Shown here: piece by piece, positions 1 to 6,559 of the stretch
How the letters are laid out: each line of letters opens with the position of its first letter
Numbering within the stretch: the first letter of the stretch is position 1
NCBI GenBank assembly: GCA_031406795.1
Contig: JANOHV010000118.1
Span: forward strand, 10,915-74,914
DNA from: DATDCY01 sp031406795 [NCBI: Candidatus Rokuibacteriota bacterium]
GTDB lineage: Bacteria; JAUVQV01
DNA: 64,000 nucleotides
Reading direction: 5' to 3'
The notes under the pieces: model-generated
The model's database searches: none
What the model saw: the letters and a program-made list of their open reading frames with translations, nothing else
Told to the model about the DNA's origin: nothing
Translations under genes and position numbers: made by a program

Positions 1-882
1 TCCCACCAGAATGCCCACCGACGCGTTCTCGATGATGGCCCGGAACCGGGCCTCCGAAGACCGGAGTGCCTCCTCGGTCCGCCTCGATTCGGTGACGTCC
101 CGGGTGATGCCCAGCAGCGCGGTGGTCTCGCCCCGCTCGTCGCGCAGCGGGACGGCATGCGTCTCCAACCACAGCCGCCGCCCCTTCACGCCGACCATTT
201 CGAAGAGGATGTTTCCCGATTCGCCCCGGAAGACCCGCTGGGTGAAATCCAGGAACTGCTGCCGGAACTCGGAGGTGACCAGCGGGCAGACGCATTGACC
301 CTTGACCTGGTCGAGGGAATCCGCCTCGAGCATGTCCAGCCCCGCCCGGTTCATCAGAATCAGCTTTGCGTCCTGGTCGAGCAGCTTGACGCACTCCGGC
401 TCCGCGTCGAAGATCGCCTGGAGCAGCCGCTCGCTCTTGCGCAGGGCCTCCAGCGCCTCCAGCCGCTCCGTGACGTCCTGGGCCGTGCCGTACATGCGCA
501 CCGGCGTCCCCTGCACGTCGCGCTCGACTCTGACTTCCTCGTGGATGTGCTTCACCGTCCCGTCGGGCAGCACGATCCGGTAGTCGGAGCGGTGCGGCTC
601 GCGGGCAGCGACCTGACCCATGAAAGTTGCGCGATTGTCGGGATGAATTCGGGAGAACAGGAATTCCAGCGTCGGTGGGCCGTCCGCCGGGTCGATGTCG
701 AAGATGCGATATGTCTCTTCAGACCACCAGAGGCTGCCGTCGGGCAGGCTGCAGCGCCAGCTGCCGATCCGGGCGAGCTGCTGGACATCGCGCAGCGTCT
801 GCTCGCACTCGTGCAGGCGCTTGCTGGCTGCGTCGCCGGCAATTCCCGGGTCACTCCCGAGGGCGCTGCCGACCTGCGTCAT
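1..882 (-). CDS. PAS-domain sensor protein, partial (continues past left edge)
   Basis: The frame is open from an ATG at 882 to the left edge, giving 294 residues without a stop. The start follows a GGAGGAG ribosome site. An N-terminal helix leads into a PAS/PAC unit (about residues 30-145, with the typical GTAQDVTERLEALEAL exit), a second PAS (about 150-265, ending GITRDVTESRRTEEAL) and the start of a third (SEARFRAIIENASVG). Such tandem PAS modules normally sit in front of a histidine kinase or diguanylate cyclase, but the output domain lies outside the window. A weak sigma-54-like promoter is seen upstream at 968-983. Confidence 0.85.
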   Translation of the reverse strand, partial: MTQVGSALGSDPGIAGDAASKRLHECEQTLRDVQQLARIGSWRCSLPDGSLWWSEETYRIFDIDPADGPPTLEFLFSRIHPDNRATFMGQVAAREPHRSDYRIVLPDGTVKHIHEEVRVERDVQGTPVRMYGTAQDVTERLEALEALRKSERLLQAIFDAEPECVKLLDQDAKLILMNRAGLDMLEADSLDQVKGQCVCPLVTSEFRQQFLDFTQRVFRGESGNILFEMVGVKGRRLWLETHAVPLRDERGETTALLGITRDVTESRRTEEALRSSEARFRAIIENASVGILVG

Positions 883-967
883 ATCTCCTCCGTGTCCCGA
901 TTGGTCAGCCCTGAGTTGCGCTCCGGCGGCGAGGAAGCGTGACGCCAGGTGCCCGGCCTCCCGCCAG

Positions 968-983
968 TGCAATGCACGCGCCG
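968..983 (-). promoter_or_regulatory. possible sigma-54 promoter for the PAS sensor
   Basis: Read on the minus strand this is CGGCGCGTGCATTGCA: GG and GC are separated by exactly 10 bases, with a good TTGCA -12 half and an imperfect -24 half. It lies about 85 bases before the ATG at 882. The upstream side (1027-1058) holds three GTGCGCAC palindromes spaced 12 bases apart, which could bind an activator. This is inference only. Confidence 0.3.
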
Positions 984-1026
984 ATGGGATCAGTTTCCAA
1001 CCGCCGGGTGCGGAAGTCAAGGACCG

Positions 1027-1058
1027 TGCGCACGCTCGTGCGCACGCTCGTGCGCACG
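1027..1058. repeat. tandem palindromic GTGCGCAC repeat
   Basis: A 12-base unit (GCACGCTCGTGC) is repeated in tandem so that the self-complementary octamer GTGCGCAC or its near copy appears three times. It lies in the 207-base space between the PAS sensor start and the end of the neighbouring USP gene. It may be an activator site or part of a transcription end signal; the sequence does not decide which. Confidence 0.5.
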
Positions 1059-1089
1059 GCAGATGGCTGAACTGCCGGCGGGGGACCGG

Positions 1090-1944
1090 CTACTCTTTGA
1101 CGACCAGGACCGGACAGAGGGCGTAGCCGATCACCTTCTCCGCGACGCTCCCCATGAGCAGGCGGCTCAGGCCGGTGCGGCCGTGAGAACCGGTGACGAT
1201 CATCCCGACCTCCCGCTCGCGGGCGATCCGGGTTACCACCTCGTGGACGGGGCCTTCGAGCGTCACGACCGTGCAGGGGACGCCGGCGGCGTCGGCCTTC
1301 GCCTTGACGGCGGCGACGTAACCCTTCGCTTTCGCGAGGAGTTGATCGGCGACTTTCGGGGCATCGGCGTAAGCCTCGTCCGGCAGGTCGACTACCGACA
1401 GGGCGAACAACTCCCCGCCGTACGACGCCGCGACGTTGATCGCATGGTCGGCACCCGCGTTGCTGGTGGACGACCCGTCGGTGGCGACCAGGATGCGCTT
1501 GAAGGAGAGCGCGGTGCCCTGGGGGACGACGAGGACATCGCGGTCGGTATGCCCGATGACGCGTGCCGTGACGCTGCCGATCAGCACCCGCTCGAGCCGG
1601 CGCAGGCCGCGGCGGCCCATCACGATCAGGTCGCAGCGCTCGTCGTCGGCCAGGTGCACGATCCGCTCCCAGGCCTCGCCCTCCTCGAGCACGGTCTTCA
1701 GCGGCAACCGCTCGGCTTCAGCGAGCGCCCGAGCCCCGGCCAGGATGATCTCGCCGGGTTTGCGCATTGCCTCCCGCACGTCGCCGATGCCCACCAGTTC
1801 GAGATCGCCGTCGATGCCCGGCACGACCGTGGCCGCGGTCAGCCAGCACTTCTCGTCGCGCGCCAGGGCGAAAGACTGGATCAGCGCGTTGCGCCCGGAC
1901 TCCGAGCCGTCGAGCGAAACCAGGATCTTGCGATACTTGCCCAT
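1090..1944 (-). CDS. universal stress protein, two UspA domains
   Basis: This 284-aa protein begins at the ATG at 1944 (MGKYRKILVSLDGS); longer upstream starts run into the preceding exporter gene. It has two Usp domains, about residues 1-140 and 145-284. Both carry the ATP-binding signature G-2X-G-9X-G-S: GRRGLRRLERVLIGS in the first and GSHGRTGLSRLLMGS in the second. This suggests an ATP-binding tandem USP, as known for this family. It is the last gene of a minus-strand cluster and starts 4 bases after the exporter's stop codon, so the two are probably cotranscribed. Confidence 0.92.
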   Translation of the reverse strand: MGKYRKILVSLDGSESGRNALIQSFALARDEKCWLTAATVVPGIDGDLELVGIGDVREAMRKPGEIILAGARALAEAERLPLKTVLEEGEAWERIVHLADDERCDLIVMGRRGLRRLERVLIGSVTARVIGHTDRDVLVVPQGTALSFKRILVATDGSSTSNAGADHAINVAASYGGELFALSVVDLPDEAYADAPKVADQLLAKAKGYVAAVKAKADAAGVPCTVVTLEGPVHEVVTRIAREREVGMIVTGSHGRTGLSRLLMGSVAEKVIGYALCPVLVVKE

Positions 1945-1948
1945 GACG

Positions 1949-3040
1949 CTAGATTCTTTCCACTGCCAGCGCGCCGGCGCTCTCGCGCAGTCGCTCCTCG
2001 CGCTTGCCCTGCCACATCGCCTTGAGGACGATGAAGGCACCGAGGCCGAGGGCGAACATCATGATCGCGAAACTCGTGTTCGAGAGCAGCTTGCTCGTCG
2101 CGGGGCTCATCTCGCCGATCAGGTGCAGCTGCGACATGTAGACCGGCAGCATCAGCGCGCGGCTGAAGAGCACCGTCACCATGATCACGCCCATCACGAG
2201 CTTGATCATGTAGGGGCGCACGTAGGTCGTGCCGATCGCGCCGAGCTGGATGCCGAAGAGCGAGCCGGCGAGGATGATCAGCGCCAGCCGGATGTCGACC
2301 ATGCCGTGCAGCGCGTACTTGAACGAGCCGCCGACGCCCATCACGAAGGCGATCACCAGTTCGGTGGCCGAGGCCATCAGGCCGGGGGCGCCGAGCACAT
2401 ACATCATGGCGGGGACGCCGATGAAGCCGCCGACCGCGATCGTCGCGGCGAGCATGCCGGTGGCGAATCCGAGGGGGATCGTGAAGAGCACCGAGATGCG
2501 CGCGTTGAGGGCCTTGAAGTAGACCATCGTGTACGGGATGTTGACCGACTGCACCCAGCGGGCGATCTTCGTGAGCTTCTCCTCGTCGTTCGTGGTGCCC
2601 GCGCGGTAGCTCTTGATCGCGTCGCGCAGCACGAAGCCGCCGACGATCGCCAGGATCACGACGAACGCGGTGCTGACGTAGAGGTTCGAGCCGGCGTCGC
2701 CGTAGGCCTTCTTGATGCCCTCCTGGATGCTGGCGCCGTAGAGCACGCCGGCCTCGGCGGAGATGCCGAGCACGACCCCGAGCTTGACGTCGACCTGGCC
2801 GTACTTGGCGCGTTTCGTCGCGCCGACGAGCGCCTTGGGGAACTTGTGGCACATGTTGCTCGCGACCGCCATCAGGCCCGGCACGCCGAGGCTCATCATC
2901 CCCGGGGTCAGCACGAAGGCGCCGCCAGAGCCGATGAAGCCGCTGACCAGCCCGCCGACGAAGCCCATCGCGAACAGGTAGAGCACGGTCCAGAGCGAGA
3001 GATCGATGAATTGGGAAACGACCGCGACGGCGTCGTGCAT
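1949..3040 (-). CDS. TauE/SafE-family membrane transporter
   Basis: A 363-aa polytopic membrane protein (start MHDAVAVVSQ at 3040). It shows the TauE/SafE (DUF81) pattern: GGLVSGFIGSGGAFVLTPGM near the N terminus, and a second-half glycine-rich loop (AVGGFIGVPAMMYVLGAPG), with about eight predicted membrane segments. The family is linked to export of sulfite or organosulfur anions, but the substrate here cannot be read from the sequence. It lies between a small membrane protein (1-base gap) and a tandem USP (4-base gap). A second TauE-like gene sits in a similar cluster at 29071-29988. Confidence 0.88.
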   Translation of the reverse strand: MHDAVAVVSQFIDLSLWTVLYLFAMGFVGGLVSGFIGSGGAFVLTPGMMSLGVPGLMAVASNMCHKFPKALVGATKRAKYGQVDVKLGVVLGISAEAGVLYGASIQEGIKKAYGDAGSNLYVSTAFVVILAIVGGFVLRDAIKSYRAGTTNDEEKLTKIARWVQSVNIPYTMVYFKALNARISVLFTIPLGFATGMLAATIAVGGFIGVPAMMYVLGAPGLMASATELVIAFVMGVGGSFKYALHGMVDIRLALIILAGSLFGIQLGAIGTTYVRPYMIKLVMGVIMVTVLFSRALMLPVYMSQLHLIGEMSPATSKLLSNTSFAIMMFALGLGAFIVLKAMWQGKREERLRESAGALAVERI

Positions 3041-3041
3041 G

Positions 3042-3287
3042 CTACTTGCCCCCCTTGCTTTTCGCGGCCTCGATGCCGAGGGCCGTCCAGAAGTTGCCGG
3101 TGAACGAGCCGTGCACGAACGAGAAGAGGAACGCTGTCGCGATCGGCAGCAGCGCGTAGGCACCGCCCTTGCCGAAGTTCGAGTTCACCAGATCCTGCTT
3201 GAGAAAGAGCAGTGCGTACAGGCCGATCGAGAGCGCGCCCATGATGATCGCGCTGACGAGGGCTTTTTTCCTGGTTGTCGTGGCCAT
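3042..3287 (-). CDS. small two-helix membrane protein of the TauE cluster
   Basis: 81 aa, starting MATTTRKKALVS after a clear AAGGAG ribosome site. Two hydrophobic segments (about residues 9-29 and 42-62) are joined by a short polar loop, with a lysine-rich C terminus. It ends one base before the exporter start, so it may be a partner or small subunit of that transporter. I do not recognise a named family. Confidence 0.75.
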   Translation of the reverse strand: MATTTRKKALVSAIIMGALSIGLYALLFLKQDLVNSNFGKGGAYALLPIATAFLFSFVHGSFTGNFWTALGIEAAKSKGGK

Positions 3288-3309
3288 ACATTTCTCCTTG
3301 AGGTGCTGT

Positions 3310-3951
3310 CTAGCGGGAGGTTGAAATACGGTTAACGGGCAGGCTGCTCAAAATGGTCCAGGTGCAAGACGCGCAAACCTTGAGGAATGAGGCGCACTGG
3401 TGTGCGCCGCAGTGACGAAGGGTGAAGCGCGACGCCGCAGATGGGCCATTTTCAGCGGCCTGCCGGTCGGAGACCACTACCAGCGGGCAGGTCAAACGCT
3501 TCCAGAGGTGCGAGAGCCGCCGCTCGTCGGCGGCGCCGCAGCCGCGGTCGAGTACCCCGGCGGATTCGACGACGACGAATGAGACCTCGGGGTGCGCCCG
3601 GGTGTAGCGGACGATCTGTTCCTTGATGCAGCCGGCGCTCGAGAAGGCCCGGAAGGGTATTCCCGCCTCGGCGAGGCTCGCGAGAAACGGGGCGAGGGCG
3701 CTGCGCAGTTCCTTCTCGGGGAGGGCGCGGTCCGCGACGCACAGGACGTCGAGGCCCGCGCCGATGCGCCGGCAGGTGTTCAGGGCGTAGGTCATCGTGC
3801 GGGCCTCTCCTTCGAGTCCCCGCAGGGCGAGCAGCACGCGGCGATGCTTCCGCATCAGGCTCTGCGCGCCGCTGCGGTCGCCCTGCTCGGCGAGCGCAGC
3901 GGCTTCGAGCGCCAGCTGCGCCCGCCCGATGACCTGCATGACCTTGTTCAT
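3310..3951 (-). CDS. USP-fold protein with helical motif; C terminus encoded by a repeat
   Basis: 213 aa from the ATG at 3951 (a second ATG at residue 5 is possible). Residues 5-35 form a helical stretch (AQLALEAAALAEQGDRSGAQ) resembling the AFAEENE motif of the next gene. Residues 50-162 look like a degenerate universal-stress or Rossmann fold (RIGAGLDVLCVADR, CPLVVVSD) without the ATP-binding G-rich signature. After residue 162 the reading frame runs into a dispersed palindromic repeat (3337-3464), so the last 51 residues are repeat-derived and unlikely to be ancestral. It belongs to the minus-strand stress cluster. Confidence 0.7.
   Translation of the reverse strand: MNKVMQVIGRAQLALEAAALAEQGDRSGAQSLMRKHRRVLLALRGLEGEARTMTYALNTCRRIGAGLDVLCVADRALPEKELRSALAPFLASLAEAGIPFRAFSSAGCIKEQIVRYTRAHPEVSFVVVESAGVLDRGCGAADERRLSHLWKRLTCPLVVVSDRQAAENGPSAASRFTLRHCGAHQCASFLKVCASCTWTILSSLPVNRISTSR
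3337..3464. repeat. dispersed palindromic repeat, copy 1
   Basis: The ends are inverted repeats: GGGCAGGCTGCTCAAAATGG on the left pairs with CCATTTTCAGCGGCCTGCC on the right, allowing two mismatches. A central hairpin (GGCGCAC-TGGT-GTGCGCC) lies at about 3391-3408. Related copies are at 37589-37656, 44552-44690 and 49453-49485. This copy overlaps the 3' end of the USP-fold gene and supplies its stop region. Confidence 0.8.
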
Positions 3952-3986
3952 GGTGGATTCGTCCGGGGAAGCTCTTGCGGTTCCCG

Positions 3987-4154
3987 CTAATCGGCCCGCA
4001 GCGTCAGGCGCGGCTGCGGCCGCGGACTGGGGCGTTTGGCCGCACGCTCGCCCTCACGCTGCCCGGTGAGGAGTTCGCGTGCGGTACCGTGCTCGTTTTC
4101 TTCGGCGAACGCCGCGGCCATCATCACTCGTTCGAACTTCTCGGTGATCTTCAT
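3987..4154 (-). CDS. 55-aa AFAEENE-motif small protein
   Basis: Start MKITEKFERVMMAAAF at 4154, with AGGAGG nine bases upstream; stop TAG at 3987-3989. Residues 7-28 (FERVMMAAAFAEENEHGTA) closely match an internal stretch of the 157-aa protein at 30013-30486 (FEDLMSAVAFAEENEHETA). The C-terminal half is arginine- and proline-rich. It is the first gene after the sigma-54 promoter at 4195-4210. Its function is unknown; the motif looks like an amphipathic helix pair used in stress clusters. Confidence 0.75.
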   Translation of the reverse strand: MKITEKFERVMMAAAFAEENEHGTARELLTGQREGERAAKRPSPRPQPRLTLRAD

Positions 4155-4194
4155 GATTCATCGCCTCCTCGCGATTGGTTGCACCAGAGTTATT

Positions 4195-4210
4195 TGCAGG
4201 GGGCGTGCCA
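4195..4210 (-). promoter_or_regulatory. sigma-54 (-24/-12) promoter of the first USP/TauE cluster
   Basis: Minus-strand reading TGGCACGCCCCCTGCA matches TGGCAYRNNNNTTGCW with GG and GC exactly 10 bases apart. Predicted transcription would begin near 4184, giving a leader of about 30 bases before the ATG at 4154. Possible activator sites upstream are the palindromes at 4331-4341 and 4349-4373. Confidence 0.7.
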
Positions 4211-4330
4211 GAGGCGCTGATGAAGAGTAAAGTCCATGCAATCAATGAGATACGATGACGCGCGGCGGTCCCTGGCGAGTCGGCACCGTTGCGCGACAGC
4301 GGGCGCGAGGAAGTTACCGGCGTGCAAGTC

Positions 4331-4373
4331 GTTGAATCAACAGTCATAACAGCGGGTGTTGCAAGAACGCTGT
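4331..4373. promoter_or_regulatory. inverted repeats, possible activator sites
   Basis: GTTGAATCAAC (4331-4341) is a perfect palindrome. ACAGCG...CGCTGT (4349-4354 and 4368-4373) is an inverted repeat with a 13-base spacer. They lie 120-180 bases upstream of the sigma-54 promoter for the minus-strand cluster and 45-90 bases before the plus-strand protease gene, so either gene could be the target. Confidence 0.35.
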
Positions 4374-4417
4374 CGTCGTTGTATTTTGCAATAGTGGCTT
4401 TTCCGCGGAGGTGACAG

Positions 4418-6559
4418 GTGAAGTTCTTCAGGAAAGACGGGGCAGGCGACGAAGAGCAGGACCCGACTATTCCCGAACTGCGCCTGCGCCTGGCCGCTGC
4501 GCGGTTGCCGGTCGAGGTGGAGCAGCTCGCCGATCGGGAGCTGGGGACGCTCTCCCGCATCAATCCGGCGGCGGCGGAATTCACGATCGGCTTGAGCTAT
4601 CTCGAGTATCTCGCCTCGCTTCCCTGGCAGCGCAGCACGGAAGACAACCTCGATCTCGCGCGCGCCGAGCGCATTCTGGATGAGCACCACTTCGGCCTGC
4701 GGCACGTGAAAGAGCGGATTCTCGAGCACCTGGCAATCAAAGCGCTGCGCCATCGGCGCCAGCCGCGGGTGCTCGCGGTCGACGACGACGAGACGGCGCG
4801 CCGCAACCTCGTGCTCGCGCTGGCCCGCGAGGGCTGCGAGGTCGTCACCGCGGCGAGCGGTCGCGAAGCGCTCGAGCAGTTGGAGGCGCGCGAGTTCGAC
4901 GTCGTGCTCACCGACCTGCATCTCGGGCAGAGCGACGGCATGGAGCTGCTCGAGCGCACCCGGGCCCGCTGGCCCGATACGCGCGTGGTCGTCATCACCG
5001 GCTACGCCTCGATCCCGTCGGCGGTCGAGGCGGTCAAGAAGGGCGCTTTCCAGTATCTGTCCAAGCCGTTCGCGATCGAGGAGCTGCGATCGACGGTGCG
5101 GCGCGCACTCGAGGGTCGCGCGCTGCTCAAGGGGACGAAGGGCTCGGTGCTCTGCTTCGCCGGCCCGCCCGGTACCGGCAAGACTTCGGTCGGGCGGGCG
5201 ATCGCGCAGGCGCTCGGGCGCTCATTCTCCCGGATCAGCCTCGGGGGGATCCGCGACGAGGCGGAGATCCGCGGCCACCGGCGCACCTACGCCGGCGCCA
5301 AGCCGGGTCGGGTGATCGAGGAGATCCGCCGGGTCGGGTCCGCCAACCCGGTACTGATGCTCGACGAACTCGACAAGCTCGGCCGCGAGGTCAAAGGCGA
5401 CCCGGCCGCTGCGCTGCTCGAGGTGCTCGACCCGGAGCAGAACCGCGGCTTCCTCGACCACTATCTCGACGTGCCTTTCGATCTCTCGGGGGTGCTCTTC
5501 ATCGTCACGGTCAACCTGACGGACGCCGTGCCCGAGGCGCTGCTCGACCGGCTCGAGGTGATCGAGTTCCCCGGGTACACCGAGCAGGAGAAGGCGCAGA
5601 TCGCCGCGCGTTTTCTCTGCCCGAAACAGCTGCGGGAGAAGGGCCTCGGGAGCGACCAGGTGAGCTTCACGCTGGAGGCGATCGGGGTGATCATCCGCGA
5701 TTACACGCGGGAGGCGGGGATCCGCGGCCTCGAACGGCGCATCGCCACCATCTGCCGCAAGATCGCCCGCGAGAGTCTCGGCGACGGCGCCCGGACCGGA
5801 GTCACCGTGACTCCCGAACGGGTGCAGGGGTGGCTCGGGCGGCGGCCGGACCGGCGCGAAGTCATGGACGGGGAGGACCGCGTCGGGGTGGCCACGGGGC
5901 TGGTGCGCACCGAGAGCGGCGGGGAGATCATCTTTGTCGAGGCGGCGAGGATGCCCGGCACCAAGGAGCTGATCATCACCGGCTCGCTCGGCGAGGTGAT
6001 GCGCGAATCCGTCCAGGCGGCGCTGAGCTACCTGCGCAGCAACGCGGCGGTCTTCGGCATCGCGTCGGATTTCTTCGAGCGCCACGACCTGCACATCCAC
6101 ATACCGCGCGGGGCGGTCCCGAAGGATGGGCCGTCGGCCGGGCTCACGGTGCTTGCCGCGCTCGCTTCGCTGCTCACGAGGCGCCCCGCGCGCCGCGACA
6201 CGGCCGCGACCGGCGAGATCACCCTCACCGGGCGCCTTCTCGCGGTCGGCGGCGTGCGCGAGAAGGTGCTCGCCGCGCGCCGGGCCGGGCTGGCGGCGGT
6301 CGTGGTGCCGGCCGCAAACCTCGCGGAAATCGAGGAGCTCGACGAGGAGACGCGGCGCGGGATCGCCATCCATACGGCGGCTTCGGCGCCCGAGGCCCTG
6401 GAACTGATCCTCCGGGAACCTGCTGGGCGGAGGGGTGGCGCGGAGGGGAGGTCTCCATCGGCGGAACGAAGTGAGTGCCCGCTCGGGGGGCATAAACACG
6501 ATGGAGGTCCGCAGCGTCAGGACCCCGCAGCCCGGACGGGACCGTCATGCCCAGCCTGA
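4418..6559 (+). CDS. Lon-type ATP-dependent protease with inserted receiver domain
   Basis: 713 aa; GTG start with GGAGG just upstream. Residues 18-110 resemble the helical part of Lon before its ATPase. Residues 117-233 are a full response-regulator receiver domain (VDDDE, phospho-acceptor D166 in VVLTD, K216 in LSKPF). The AAA+ module follows, with Walker A GPPGTGKT (249-256) and Walker B LMLDELDK (313-320). The C-terminal Lon protease domain has the Ser-Lys dyad S573 (PKDGPSAG) and K616, 43 residues apart as in classical Lon. The usual N-terminal substrate-binding (LAN) domain is missing, so the receiver may gate ATPase or substrate access upon phosphorylation. The last ~45 residues are low-complexity and include a repeat (6423-6473). 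It overlaps the next kinase gene by 13 bases. Confidence 0.9.
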   Translation: MKFFRKDGAGDEEQDPTIPELRLRLAAARLPVEVEQLADRELGTLSRINPAAAEFTIGLSYLEYLASLPWQRSTEDNLDLARAERILDEHHFGLRHVKERILEHLAIKALRHRRQPRVLAVDDDETARRNLVLALAREGCEVVTAASGREALEQLEAREFDVVLTDLHLGQSDGMELLERTRARWPDTRVVVITGYASIPSAVEAVKKGAFQYLSKPFAIEELRSTVRRALEGRALLKGTKGSVLCFAGPPGTGKTSVGRAIAQALGRSFSRISLGGIRDEAEIRGHRRTYAGAKPGRVIEEIRRVGSANPVLMLDELDKLGREVKGDPAAALLEVLDPEQNRGFLDHYLDVPFDLSGVLFIVTVNLTDAVPEALLDRLEVIEFPGYTEQEKAQIAARFLCPKQLREKGLGSDQVSFTLEAIGVIIRDYTREAGIRGLERRIATICRKIARESLGDGARTGVTVTPERVQGWLGRRPDRREVMDGEDRVGVATGLVRTESGGEIIFVEAARMPGTKELIITGSLGEVMRESVQAALSYLRSNAAVFGIASDFFERHDLHIHIPRGAVPKDGPSAGLTVLAALASLLTRRPARRDTAATGEITLTGRLLAVGGVREKVLAARRAGLAAVVVPAANLAEIEELDEETRRGIAIHTAASAPEALELILREPAGRRGGAEGRSPSAERSECPLGGHKHDGGPQRQDPAARTGPSCPA
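6423..6473 (+). repeat. 51-bp dispersed repeat, copy 1
   Basis: CTGGGCGGAGGGGTGGCGCG and the following bases up to 6473 match 32779-32829 at 44 of 51 positions. Both copies are on the plus strand and contain GTCTCC(A/G)TCGGCGGA. Here the repeat lies in frame at the C-terminal end of the REC-Lon gene and lengthens its tail. Confidence 0.7.

Noticed and set aside
4349-4410. Sigma-54 promoter for the REC-Lon gene
   Set aside because: A TTTTGCA -12-like box exists, but no GG is found 10 bases before it.
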